Shown: in pieces, positions 32,053 through 41,472 of the stretch
Layout of the letters: each line of letters opens with the position of its first letter
Numbering within the stretch: position 1 is the stretch's first letter
Assembly (NCBI GenBank): GCA_009844085.1
Contig: VYCF01000018.1
Span: 1-51,517, forward strand
Reading direction: 5' to 3'
Length of the DNA stretch: 51,517 nt
Source: Gammaproteobacteria bacterium
Lineage (GTDB): Bacteria; Pseudomonadota; Gammaproteobacteria; Pseudomonadales; Pseudohongiellaceae
The notes under the pieces: model-generated
The model's database searches: none
What the model was told of the DNA's origin: nothing
What the model saw: only the letters and a program-made list of their open reading frames with translations
Translations under genes and position numbers: made by a program

Positions 32053-35000
32053 TCATCCGATGATCTTCCGGTCTTTGGCAGACCACTCAAAAAACGAGCG
32101 ATGGATGTGGTCATAAGCTTGGTAGATTCGTTTTCTGGCAGGACTGCGGGTCATCTGGTGATTTCCCAACTTCTTTAGCCAGTCCCGCTCTCCCCAGTTG
32201 CACCAGACCAGGACTTGGCGCGTATCTTTCAGGTAGCGCCTAAGAAGATCGGCACGGACATACAAGAGGCTGTGCCGATCTCCCTTCCATCCGTCCCCGG
32301 CCTCTCGATAGAGGGTTGCGGGGTTTCCCGAAGAGTCGTAGAAATCAATCTCGCGATTCTTGCTATTTAGGTGAAGTCGCTGAATCAAACTAGGCGCGGG
32401 AAGGTCAAAACCCGAGAAATCGTTGTGCGAAGAATGGTGAGACTCCCAGCCAAATTGAATGTATGGTACTTCGACGCGGATGCTTGGGACGTGACGCGTT
32501 TTCGGGATCGGGCCAAGTTCGATAGTTGTGCTTCCCGTTTGCCTTCCTTCGGTAGATATAGACGCTATCTCGATGGTGGCTGGCGGACTCCTTTCTTGAT
32601 AACCCACATGCACGTATCGATCGAACGCCTTCCCTGTTTGCCGGCGGTATCGGCCGTTCTGCTGGCAAAGGTGCCGCGCAAAGTTCTGACGACGTCCCGC
32701 CTCCCCAGCGTAGAGATAGATTTCAGAGGCTCCTTCGGGGATCGCACTATTCCCAGGGTATTCCAGCTCAAGAAACTTCGATTTGATACTGCCCACATCT
32801 TTACGCGCTATAAACAATCCTCGCAAGAAAGCAAAGAGTTCTCGATCATGTCTCTCGTCGATTCCACGAACGTGCCCTTCGATGAGCACCCACTCACCTT
32901 GTTGTCCATTGATCTCTGGAACTACAAGTAACGGATGCCAGTCTGGTGTATAACTGCCCCCGACCCAGGCTTCGGTTGCAACGCTTTTGTCGCCAAACAG
33001 GTCTGGAATCGGTGGTGTCCAAGGGGGTGGACGCTTTGGAAAGCTTGGATCAACTCCGCAATCGGGTGTTCTCTCTCCGAGGCTCCAGTCAGGCAGCTTC
33101 TTCTCGGCCTCACGCTCGCCCCACATCTCATAATAGGCAATCCACGAGTACTTCTTGCCGTACCGGTCCACCTTCTTATGGTCGGGCGCATTCCATGACA
33201 AACGGCCGATCTCTTCATCGACGAAATTGAACTGCTCTGATCGATATCCTAGGTCGTATATGCGTCGTTCGATTCTTGCGCGGACCTGGATGAAATCTGG
33301 ATGTTCGTCGTCATAGTTATCCCGATTGGGAATCAAGCTTCCGATCGTGTAATTGTCGAAATCCATTTGAATGGCACGATCAATGGCTTCTTTCACAGTT
33401 GGATCAGGCGTGCCGTCACTCGTAAATGGCGAAAGCGCGTTCGGAAACGGCGCTGCAAGATTGCAGTTAGCGTTTTGGGGCAGCGCGACACAACTCACCC
33501 GCTGGGCAATCTCTATGATGCCAAGTGCGTAGTCTCGCATCAGAGTATGGTGGGTGGCATTGCACGCACCCGGACCGAACATCTTGAGATATAAGGTTTC
33601 TGCCAGATCTCCCAGTAGAGGTCGAAACGTCGGTGCCGCCTCCGAGTCCAATAAGGACAATGTCGTCCCATATGCAGCCGCCAACATGCGTTCCGGCACA
33701 TAAGGGTCATTGAATTCAAGGCTGGTCACGACGTGCGAGAAAAGTACCCCTGGAAACTTTTCGCCGATTAGTACAAGCGCCTTTGTCGCTAGGTCGCGGT
33801 CACTTCTAACGACCGTAGTTAGAACCAGAGAAAGCAGTACAACAAGTTCTGTCGCAGAGCGTTGTGTCATGTTAGCCGCGTTAAGCTTCTCGGCCCAAGC
33901 CATTAGGCGGTGGATGGTAGGCGATGCGTATCGTCGCCGAAGGTATTCGGACCACTGTAGATCGCGGGCAGGCATCGAATAGCGCGCCAGGAAATTATAC
34001 AGACGACGCGCGTGATACGGGTGTCTGGGCTTGGTCGAAATGGCAACTAACGCATCTACGATTTGCTCCCACACCTCAGAATCGGTGTTCAGATATTGAT
34101 TGATGACTATTCGCGTACCCTCAGTGAAAGCTGCCGGGTTACGCCAAAACAAACCTTCGATGAATGGGCCGAAGTATGCGCCCAATTTCTGAGCCCTTTG
34201 AGGCAATACGAAGAACAGTTCACGCTGCTTGGGTGGCTGTCGCTTCTTCACTCGTTCCGGAAATTCGGTAATTAGCGCCTGCGCCAAGCCCGGCTCCGCG
34301 TAATCTCGGTCGTATTGATTCGACATCCGGAAAACGTGGGCGAGTGGGGAATTGCCGGTGAAGCTGTGCTTGATCGTTGCAGCCGAAGAAACATCGAGAT
34401 GTGTTTTGAGCAAATGCCGAGCGATCAAATGGTCGCTGAATCGTTGATAGGGAAGCCGAAAGACAATACGGGGTTTGGCCCCGGATCTCGTTGAGTACCA
34501 AACGGCGTCTTCTTCGATGAGGCCGTTTGTCCGTAGTACTTCGAGGAGATTGCGCCGCTGTGCCGGTCTCAAATCTGGATAATGGGCGGCAATGATGCGA
34601 TCAGCTTCTGATCGTAGAACATAGCCTCGCAGATTCTCTGCCATGCACGGTGCAAAGCCGGCTACCTTTCTGTCAGCAATTTGATCGCTTCCCTTCAGCA
34701 ATCCCCAGCACCCCTTGGTCCTCAGGCCGTATTCGTGCTCAATCGGCTTGCCAACGCTGTTTACAAACGATTCAAGGACGAAGGTCATTCCCTTTTGACC
34801 TGAGGCTATGCCTGCGAAACCTTGTGCCAACTTCCTGCCCGAAAGGCTTTGGAGTGATTGGCAGATCAACTTTAGTGTGAGCGGTCGCGAGAATTCTCTG
34901 TCCAACAGCGGCACTTCAGGCAGCGGCAGCTTGTAGTACTGGAAGAACGCAGCCTGAGCGTCAAATTCCTGATCATCGAAACCGAGGTGGGTCACCTTAT

Positions 35001-35952
35001 GGAATTTCTCCAAGTTTTGCTGCTTGATGGCGATGGGCTCGAACGGAGTCCGGCACGTTATGATCAATCCAATATTCGGGCGGTCTGCAACCAATGCCTG
35101 GAGAGTAGTGACGGCTTTTTTCCATTCAGAACGATTGCCTTCGTTAACACCATCCACAATGACGACTGCGCGTTCTCCGGTCTTTTTCGCCAACTCTGCA
35201 AGTCGGTCAAATACATTTACTGCCGTGAGTTTCGCTCCAATCCGGGAGCAGATTTTCGCAACTACATTGCCTTGGAAGTTCTTAGCCAAAACAAGAACAG
35301 TGACTAGGCTACAACCGATTCGGCCCTGCGTGAAATCGCACACCAGATGTGTCTTGCCCGTGCCCCATTCACCGCTTATCAGGAGGTTTGGATCAAACAG
35401 GACTTTGAACGCCGGGCTCTGAATATATTCCTTTTCAGCCTGCACAATGGCCAAACACTGACGTATAGCGTGCATGTTGGCGCGGAAATCGTTGTGTGTA
35501 GACGAAAATCCGTCAGCTTGGCTAGTCGGCTCCAGCTTAGCCTCTTCCGCACGCCAGTGATCTCTATCTGCAAATAGATCGGATTCAATGCCAGAGAGAA
35601 TCTTCGACCACTCTTCTCCTGCACCTGCGTCACGCATGCGCAGCCGGTCCATCATCGGCGACAAGAATGTTTGGGCTTCGTCCACTCGTTGCTGAATCTC
35701 GCTGGGACGTTGGCTGCAGTGCTTCGCATGATCCCAAGCCTCGGAAAACGCATTGAGCGCCGACTCAAATCTCTTACGAGCGCCCGTTCCACAGGCGACG
35801 TTCTCGATTGCGGTCAAGAGTGATTCGATTTCGAGGTTTGGCGCTTGAGGATCCAGCCCGGGCGTGTATCTATGTCCGGCTTGTTGAATCTGGTCTTTGC
35901 AAAGGGTAGACAGTGCTGACAAAAACGTGTCGTGAGATGCAGATATAGCCAT
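32053..35952 (-). CDS. Large STAND/NLR-like P-loop ATPase, candidate anti-phage protein
   Basis: 1299-residue protein I cannot place in a named family. A helical N-terminus (1-175) has AGHRYTPGLD at 26-35. The NTPase follows: Walker A GEWGTGKTH (194-202), Walker B VVIVDGVNEG (263-272) and a sensor-like LIITCRTPF (296-304), as in STAND/NACHT ATPases. Then a helix-rich scaffold (about 350-850) and a beta-rich C-terminus from ~1000. I see no nuclease, TIR, SIR2 or protease motif, so an effector would be new or encoded elsewhere. It is last in the hsd block, 66 nt after the metallopeptidase. Its AT-richer composition suggests separate acquisition. The ATG at 35952 has a poor ribosome site, and an in-frame stop lies upstream without another ATG. 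By analogy with Avs-like proteins it may sense phage proteins (inference). Confidence 0.72.
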   Translation of the reverse strand: MAISASHDTFLSALSTLCKDQIQQAGHRYTPGLDPQAPNLEIESLLTAIENVACGTGARKRFESALNAFSEAWDHAKHCSQRPSEIQQRVDEAQTFLSPMMDRLRMRDAGAGEEWSKILSGIESDLFADRDHWRAEEAKLEPTSQADGFSSTHNDFRANMHAIRQCLAIVQAEKEYIQSPAFKVLFDPNLLISGEWGTGKTHLVCDFTQGRIGCSLVTVLVLAKNFQGNVVAKICSRIGAKLTAVNVFDRLAELAKKTGERAVVIVDGVNEGNRSEWKKAVTTLQALVADRPNIGLIITCRTPFEPIAIKQQNLEKFHKVTHLGFDDQEFDAQAAFFQYYKLPLPEVPLLDREFSRPLTLKLICQSLQSLSGRKLAQGFAGIASGQKGMTFVLESFVNSVGKPIEHEYGLRTKGCWGLLKGSDQIADRKVAGFAPCMAENLRGYVLRSEADRIIAAHYPDLRPAQRRNLLEVLRTNGLIEEDAVWYSTRSGAKPRIVFRLPYQRFSDHLIARHLLKTHLDVSSAATIKHSFTGNSPLAHVFRMSNQYDRDYAEPGLAQALITEFPERVKKRQPPKQRELFFVLPQRAQKLGAYFGPFIEGLFWRNPAAFTEGTRIVINQYLNTDSEVWEQIVDALVAISTKPRHPYHARRLYNFLARYSMPARDLQWSEYLRRRYASPTIHRLMAWAEKLNAANMTQRSATELVVLLSLVLTTVVRSDRDLATKALVLIGEKFPGVLFSHVVTSLEFNDPYVPERMLAAAYGTTLSLLDSEAAPTFRPLLGDLAETLYLKMFGPGACNATHHTLMRDYALGIIEIAQRVSCVALPQNANCNLAAPFPNALSPFTSDGTPDPTVKEAIDRAIQMDFDNYTIGSLIPNRDNYDDEHPDFIQVRARIERRIYDLGYRSEQFNFVDEEIGRLSWNAPDHKKVDRYGKKYSWIAYYEMWGEREAEKKLPDWSLGERTPDCGVDPSFPKRPPPWTPPIPDLFGDKSVATEAWVGGSYTPDWHPLLVVPEINGQQGEWVLIEGHVRGIDERHDRELFAFLRGLFIARKDVGSIKSKFLELEYPGNSAIPEGASEIYLYAGEAGRRQNFARHLCQQNGRYRRQTGKAFDRYVHVGYQERSPPATIEIASISTEGRQTGSTTIELGPIPKTRHVPSIRVEVPYIQFGWESHHSSHNDFSGFDLPAPSLIQRLHLNSKNREIDFYDSSGNPATLYREAGDGWKGDRHSLLYVRADLLRRYLKDTRQVLVWCNWGERDWLKKLGNHQMTRSPARKRIYQAYDHIHRSFFEWSAKDRKIIG

Positions 35953-36018
35953 AAATTCAGTCTTGGGCAGGCCTGCGCGATCAGTCTGCCGATTTGTGCG
36001 TCATCGGCTTCCGATCGC

Positions 36019-36747
36019 CTAATACTTCCAATCCTCATGAGCCAGAGGTGCACTATTGAGTTCGTCCCGATATGTTCGCCACTGTGGCATGGCTGCATTC
36101 ATCAGTGCATAGAATCGATCGTTATGACGCCGTTCGTGGAAGTGGATCATCTCGTGGACGAGCACGAATGCAAGGCAGGCGGGCGGTTTTTTGGCTAGTT
36201 CGAGGTTGAGCCAGATGCGTCCGGCTTGTGCGTTGCATGAACCCCAGAGCGTCTTCATCCGCTTTACACGCAATTCGCGAACCTCGACACCGACCTTTGG
36301 CTCCCATTCCTTGCACAGCACCGGCAATCGCGCTTGAAGCTCCCGGCGATACCAGTGATATATCGCCGCCTCCCTGGCCGCACGGTCTGCGCCTTGCGGC
36401 ACACGTAATTCAATGAAAGCGCGATTGCGCAGTCGGGCGCTCGCACGCTTTGCGCCTTCGATAACATCTAGCCGGTAGCGGCGGCCTTCGAAGTAATGGC
36501 TCTCACCGGTGACGAATTCGCGTTCGGACTGACGGGGCTGGGAGGCGAAACGGGCTTGCCGCTTGTGAATCCATGACAGCTTTGAAACCACCGCGAGCCG
36601 AATCGCTTCTTCGTCGAGCCGAATTGGCGCCGCCACTCGAACGCGCCCCTCCGGGGGATATACCCCAATGTGCAGGTTCTTTATGTTCTTGCGGACTACT
36701 TCGACCGCAACGTCGGCTACTTGCAACTGGTAGCTCTCAGTATTCAC
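36019..36747 (-). CDS. YgjP-like (DUF45/SprT-type) metallopeptidase
   Basis: 242-residue zinc metallopeptidase-like protein. HEMIH (198-202) with a third ligand His208 (ERRHNDRF) matches HExxH-x5-H. The conserved KTLWGSCNAQAGRIWLN precedes it, as in E. coli YgjP, and the N-terminal half is the usual beta-rich DUF45 region. Its start overlaps the end of hsdR by 11 nt, indicating co-translation. This gene is often found after hsdR in type I operons (from memory). Its role there is unknown; turnover of restriction subunits is one idea. Confidence 0.87.
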   Translation of the reverse strand: MNTESYQLQVADVAVEVVRKNIKNLHIGVYPPEGRVRVAAPIRLDEEAIRLAVVSKLSWIHKRQARFASQPRQSEREFVTGESHYFEGRRYRLDVIEGAKRASARLRNRAFIELRVPQGADRAAREAAIYHWYRRELQARLPVLCKEWEPKVGVEVRELRVKRMKTLWGSCNAQAGRIWLNLELAKKPPACLAFVLVHEMIHFHERRHNDRFYALMNAAMPQWRTYRDELNSAPLAHEDWKY

Positions 36748-39700
36748 GCTGAGCCTTTACTATTTCGAAGAGTTGATCGACGAGATCGTCATCTGGAAGG
36801 ATATTCTTGATGGCATTGCGTATCTTTTTCTCCTTCATGGGATGACCGCGAAAGTCCGCCATTTTCGATTTGCGGATCGCATCGTCGACGCGCAGCGTGA
36901 CGATTTCGACGGTTGTATCACCGGGGTCGGCCACCTGCCGCTTGGCCAAAGTAGCCCCCAATTCCGGCAAGTCTTGTAGCAAATCGAAAATTGCCTGGCG
37001 CGCGGGACTATTGATCGCCTGCGGATAACGGGCCTGATCCGGGTCGCGGACCTTCCCGGTGAGCGCGACGATTTTCGCCAGATACGCCTGATAGTCCAGC
37101 GCCTGCCGCTTGCGTTCGGCGATCAATTCCTCAAGCAAGGTGGACATGTGCTCGTAGTATCTGGGATTGACCGCCATTTCGTCGATGATGAGCCGCCGCA
37201 CGTTGTTCTCGATCGTCTCGGCCATCGCTTCCCTATTCCCGCGAATGCCATCCGGCAGCGAGTCGAGCGCGCCGGTTCCGCGCTCAAGAATCAGTTCCAC
37301 GAGCGGCAAATCGTCAAAGGCAGAAATCTTTTCGCTTTCGCCGGCCCTTATATAGGTGTCGAGCAGGTGCCGCATCGCCGGTTCGTAAACCTTGAGATCA
37401 ATGTAGTCGCCGCTTGCGAGTTTCACTTCGGAGCGGACTTTCTCATAGTGGTCAACTTCATCGCGGATTGTACGCGCCTCGGCCGCGGAGTAGCCGGCGG
37501 CATCCATCTCATTGGCGAGGTCGGCATAAGTACGCAAATATGCCGCCGCCATCTTGTACAGGGCGAGGCGTTTCGGCTCGTTTGCCTTTAGTTGCCCGGC
37601 ATCGCCGCTGTCGGTCGCGCAGAAATAATGGAAGTAAGCAGGGGAGTCCTTCGGCGGCTCAACCGGTTCGCAGAGAGCCTTGACCGCCTCACGCGCTTCT
37701 TCAAGCTGTTCCCGCGCTTGCTCCAGCCGGTTTTTCAGCAGCCCGGCCACGTCTTCCCGGTCGTAAGCCTCGAAGGCTTCGCCGGTGTAGTCGGAGATCG
37801 ATTTTTCCAGCGAGCGGAACAAATCCTTGTAATCGACGATGTACCCATACTCTTTGTCTTCCCTGTCAAGTCGATTCACTCGGCAGATTGCCTGAAACAG
37901 GCCGTGGTCCTGCATTTTCTTGTCGATGTAGAGAACGGTGGCGGAAGGCGCGTCGAAGCCGGTGAGCAATTTGTCGACCACGATCAGGAGTTTCATCTTG
38001 CCTGGCTCTTCGATGAAACGTTTCTTCACATCCTTTTCGAATTGCTCGACTTTGCGCATCGCTTTGTCTTCGGGCTCGTCGAAATGTTCGGCGAGCATTT
38101 TCCGGTAGATGTCGTACTTGCGCAGTTTCTCGGTGAGGCCTTCGCCGGTTTCCTCGCCCTTGATTTTCGACTTGGACGGCTGATACGAAGTGACGATGGC
38201 GCATTTTCCGGCGAGCGCGTTCCCGTTGAACATTTCGTAAAGCCGGCAGGCCGAATGGATGCTGTCGGAAATGAGCAAGGCGTTGCCGTGTCCGCTCTTG
38301 AGGCGATCGCGCGTTTCCATGTCGAGCGCGATGTCGGCGACGATTTTACGCAGCCGGTCCTCGGCGCTCATGACGGCCCGCATGGTGCCCCAGCGCTGCT
38401 TGAGTTGCGCTTTGGCGAGATCCGTCAGGCCGGCGGTCTTGGCGTCGAACCATTGATCGACCTTCGCCTCGGAGGTCAGATCCTGATCAATGTCCCGCGC
38501 TTCGTAGCGCAAGTCGAGCACGACTTTGTCGCGCACCGCTTCGTCGTACTTGTAGGTGTGAATATACGGGCCGAAGATCTCGATGCTGCGGGCTTTGTCG
38601 GATTTCAGCAGCGGCGTGCCGGTGAAGCCGATCAGCGTCGCTTCGGGTAGCAAGGTCTTCATGGCCTTGTGCAACTTGCCGGACTGGGTGCGATGGCATT
38701 CATCGACGAAAACGAAGATTTCGCCTTTGGCCCGAAATCCCTTCGGCAGATGTTTTTTGATTTCCGCGATGTAGCCATCGATGTCGCGCTCGCTCGCTTC
38801 ATCGCGGGAGCCGAATTTGTGAATCAGCGACGCTATCAGCCATTGTTCGGCGGATTGGAGTATGCTGACCAGATCGGCGCCGCTACCCGTGCGGTAAATA
38901 TCCTCGTTGACTCCCTTGAAGACTTTCTCGATCTGTTCGTCGAGTTCCTTGCGGTCGGTAACGATCAATACCCGTCCGCCGTTCACGTTCTCATTAACCC
39001 ACTTGGCGAGCCAGACCATCAGCAGACTTTTGCCACTGCCCTGTGTATGCCAGACAATGCCGCCTTCGCGGTTCGCGACGTGTTCCTGGGCTGCCTTTAC
39101 GCCGAAGTACTGATTGTGGCGGCAGGTTTTCTTAATGCCAGCGTCGAAAACCATAAAGTCATGAACGATTTCGAGTAGTCGTTCCTTGCCGCAAAGTTGG
39201 CCGAGTTCCTTCAGCAACAGGTTGTCGCCGGCATCGGGGTGCGCCTCGCTTTCCTTCCATCGAAGCCAGTATTTCTCCGGCGTTTCGATGACGCTGTAGC
39301 GCAGCCCCTCGGTTTCGTTGCCGGCCATGAGAAGTTGCGCCGTGGCGAAAAACGGCCGAATGAATTCCGGTTTCTGATTGTCGAGATTCTGGCGGATGCC
39401 CTCGGCCAGCGAAACTATGGAACGTTTGAGTTCCAGCACGCCGAGGGCGATGCCGTTGACGTAGAGAACCACATCGGGTCGCTTGTCGCCCGCGCCTTCA
39501 ACGGTGACTTCCTCAGCAATGGCGAAATCGTTGTTGTCCGGATTTTCCCAATCGATCAGCCAGATCGTGCGGGCGTGCTCGCCGGGCTTCGGTTGCACCT
39601 TCACGCCGTAACGCAGCAGGCCGTAGACTTCCCGATTGGCGTCATAGAGATTTGTGACACCGCCGACTGATGCCGCTTTGCGGAGCAATTCGATCACGCG

Positions 39701-39880
39701 GCTTGTGATCCTGTCGTTGTGACCTTGCAGGCGCAGCCAACTCGAAAGAATGTCCTGTTCGATGTTGGCGTTGCCGGGGCGGTCCGTCCAGTCGCCGAGG
39801 TAACCGTAACCGAGCGCGTCCTGGAAGAATCGCACGACCCGTCGCTGGGTCTCGATTTCGCGCTCGCCGACGGTGGTCAT
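36737..39880 (-). CDS. hsdR: Type I restriction enzyme R subunit (HsdR)
   Basis: ATP-dependent motor and nuclease of the type I system, 1047 aa. The N-terminal nuclease shows Asp136 and Glu150-x-Lys152 (PDVVLYVNG ... VLELKRS), the PD-(D/E)xK core. The SF2 translocase has HTQGSGKS (278-285) and DECHRTQSGK (393-402), then VVDKLLTGFDAP and ICRVNRLDREDKEYGYIVDY for the second RecA lobe. A ~250-residue helical C-terminus probably binds the methylase complex. All catalytic motifs look intact. It starts 2 nt after the DUF4062/GHKL gene and overlaps the metallopeptidase gene, so it sits inside one operon. Confidence 0.95.
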   Translation of the reverse strand: MTTVGEREIETQRRVVRFFQDALGYGYLGDWTDRPGNANIEQDILSSWLRLQGHNDRITSRVIELLRKAASVGGVTNLYDANREVYGLLRYGVKVQPKPGEHARTIWLIDWENPDNNDFAIAEEVTVEGAGDKRPDVVLYVNGIALGVLELKRSIVSLAEGIRQNLDNQKPEFIRPFFATAQLLMAGNETEGLRYSVIETPEKYWLRWKESEAHPDAGDNLLLKELGQLCGKERLLEIVHDFMVFDAGIKKTCRHNQYFGVKAAQEHVANREGGIVWHTQGSGKSLLMVWLAKWVNENVNGGRVLIVTDRKELDEQIEKVFKGVNEDIYRTGSGADLVSILQSAEQWLIASLIHKFGSRDEASERDIDGYIAEIKKHLPKGFRAKGEIFVFVDECHRTQSGKLHKAMKTLLPEATLIGFTGTPLLKSDKARSIEIFGPYIHTYKYDEAVRDKVVLDLRYEARDIDQDLTSEAKVDQWFDAKTAGLTDLAKAQLKQRWGTMRAVMSAEDRLRKIVADIALDMETRDRLKSGHGNALLISDSIHSACRLYEMFNGNALAGKCAIVTSYQPSKSKIKGEETGEGLTEKLRKYDIYRKMLAEHFDEPEDKAMRKVEQFEKDVKKRFIEEPGKMKLLIVVDKLLTGFDAPSATVLYIDKKMQDHGLFQAICRVNRLDREDKEYGYIVDYKDLFRSLEKSISDYTGEAFEAYDREDVAGLLKNRLEQAREQLEEAREAVKALCEPVEPPKDSPAYFHYFCATDSGDAGQLKANEPKRLALYKMAAAYLRTYADLANEMDAAGYSAAEARTIRDEVDHYEKVRSEVKLASGDYIDLKVYEPAMRHLLDTYIRAGESEKISAFDDLPLVELILERGTGALDSLPDGIRGNREAMAETIENNVRRLIIDEMAVNPRYYEHMSTLLEELIAERKRQALDYQAYLAKIVALTGKVRDPDQARYPQAINSPARQAIFDLLQDLPELGATLAKRQVADPGDTTVEIVTLRVDDAIRKSKMADFRGHPMKEKKIRNAIKNILPDDDLVDQLFEIVKAQREY

Positions 39881-39882
39881 GA

Positions 39883-41472
39883 TTATGTGCCGTCAGTTCC
39901 GAGGTTCTCGATGGCAGCGCGCCCCTTAGGCGTAAGTCGATATTGTTGCAATCGGCTGCGGGGATTTTCCGGCAGGGTGTACTCGATCAATTGTTCCGAC
40001 ATAAGCGACCGAACTACTTTGTTGAGTTGCCCGGATACTTCTTTCTGACCCAAATTCTTCGATAGCTTCGCCTTGGACATCGATCCATTTATCAGCAGGC
40101 CGAGCACTCTCTCTGTCAACAACCGCGACTCTGGCTGTGGTTCTGACTCTGGCTGTGACTCTGGCCGCGACTCTGGCTGTGATCCCGACTCGGGCCTCGA
40201 CTCTGGCTCAATTTGGACTCCGGTTTTGTCTGCATCGTGCACCCCAGCCGGTCGAGTCGCGTCGTTGGGTCGCCAAATCGTTGTGACGAATCCTTCACTG
40301 GCCGCGAACTCCGGTTCCCGCAGATTGGCCGCCGCACAGCGCTGTATCATGTCCACCGTCCCGGTGCCCATGCGTTCAATGTATCCGGCCAGATACATGG
40401 GCTCCGCGAGCAAGGGATTGCGGGGCAAGGACTCGTGCGCGACGCGAAGTTTCTCTACCGTCAGCGGCGGCGGCAATCGGCCGGTATTCATCACGTCCAG
40501 CCGATCCGCAAAGAGCATCACCTGCACACTGCTATTGTCCGTGTAGTCGCGATGGGCCACGGCGTTCACGATGGCTTCGGTGATCACTTCTTTGGGAATC
40601 TCGTAGGCGATGGGCACTTCAACGCTCTCCGCCCGCGTGCCGACAGACAACGCTATTTTGCTCAATACGAAATCCACGGCCTGATCGACCAGATCGAACA
40701 CTGTGCCCTTGTATACCTGATAGGAAGGGATGGGTTTTGCGACCTGCGTGCCGTGGAAATGGGCGCACTTGATCTCGGACGAGATCAAGAACCGTTGCGG
40801 CGCTTTCCCGAACAGCAACATTGCGGCGTTGGTCAATCCACCCTTGTGCAACAGATTCAAATGCCGCAGCAAATCCTCGGCGGGGGTGTCTTCGTCCAGG
40901 GGAAACTGTCTGGTCCTACGGGCCGTGCGGATTAGCCTGCTCATCCGCGCCGAATCGAGATCGTCCAGCGTGGCTCCTTCGCAAGGTGCCGCATCGAAAG
41001 GCCCGAAGCGCAGTAGTTCTTTGTCTTCGAGATACTCCACCAATGCGGCGTAGAGACCGGTCATGAGTTCTTCTTGCGTGTTGAACCGTTTGCGGATCAG
41101 CCCGGCTTCGGCCTTGCCGATCAACGCTTGCATCTTCGAATGCCGAACACCGGCGGGCGCATTTTTCAGGAAGATCAGACGATATTTGCCGAGCGCCGTG
41201 GCATGGTCGAATTCCCGTTCCGTCGGAGACGTTCCAGAACCATCTTCTGAGCCGTATTCCTTTCCGAACAGGCCGATATAGATGTCGCAGCGCTCGACTT
41301 CATCCAGATAGGCATTGTCGGGCCTCCTGTCCAAAGCTGGAAGTTCCTCGAACAGGAAACCTTGGAAGCCGCGCCGCATCAGCGGGTCATTGCGCAAGTA
41401 GTCAGTGAGCGCCTTTCGTTCTTCGCTGAACTCACTCTGTACGCTGCTGATGAAGACGCGGAGGGGTTTCAT
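39883..41472 (-). CDS. DUF4062 / GHKL ATP-binding / winged-helix protein of the hsd operon
   Basis: 529-residue multidomain protein. The N-terminal DUF4062 (about 1-95) begins LRVFISSVQSEFSEERKAL, a fold related to TIR-like domains. A COG2865-type region leads to a GHKL ATP site: N-box EAIVNAVAHRDY, G1 ADRLDVMNTGRLP, G2 ERMGTGTVDM. A Pro-Glu-Ser-Arg repeat linker (about 422-449) joins a winged-helix C-terminus (VLGLLINGSMSKAKLSKNLG). Its start overlaps hsdS by 4 nt and hsdR follows after 2 nt. Related proteins are frequent in type I loci and are usually called transcriptional regulators without proof. The N-terminal DUF4062 makes a sensor or effector role possible. Confidence 0.8.
   Translation of the reverse strand: MKPLRVFISSVQSEFSEERKALTDYLRNDPLMRRGFQGFLFEELPALDRRPDNAYLDEVERCDIYIGLFGKEYGSEDGSGTSPTEREFDHATALGKYRLIFLKNAPAGVRHSKMQALIGKAEAGLIRKRFNTQEELMTGLYAALVEYLEDKELLRFGPFDAAPCEGATLDDLDSARMSRLIRTARRTRQFPLDEDTPAEDLLRHLNLLHKGGLTNAAMLLFGKAPQRFLISSEIKCAHFHGTQVAKPIPSYQVYKGTVFDLVDQAVDFVLSKIALSVGTRAESVEVPIAYEIPKEVITEAIVNAVAHRDYTDNSSVQVMLFADRLDVMNTGRLPPPLTVEKLRVAHESLPRNPLLAEPMYLAGYIERMGTGTVDMIQRCAAANLREPEFAASEGFVTTIWRPNDATRPAGVHDADKTGVQIEPESRPESGSQPESRPESQPESEPQPESRLLTERVLGLLINGSMSKAKLSKNLGQKEVSGQLNKVVRSLMSEQLIEYTLPENPRSRLQQYRLTPKGRAAIENLGTDGT
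40126..40209 (-). repeat. Degenerate 12-nt tandem repeat coding the PESR/PESQ linker
   Basis: Units of the type GACTCTGGCTGT recur about seven times and encode Pro-Glu-Ser-Arg/Gln/Gly steps on the minus strand. Every unit length is a multiple of three, so copy-number changes would lengthen or shorten the linker without a frameshift. Confidence 0.75.

Noticed and set aside
32053..35952. PrrC-type anticodon nuclease guarding the type I system
   Set aside because: PrrC is about 400 residues with an ABC-like ATPase and a distinct nuclease motif; this protein has a STAND-type ATPase and a much longer scaffold.
40073..40546. Plus-strand frame with Asp-Ser-Gly-Cys repeats
   Set aside because: It is the complement of the linker repeat within the DUF4062/GHKL gene, which has clear domains on the minus strand.
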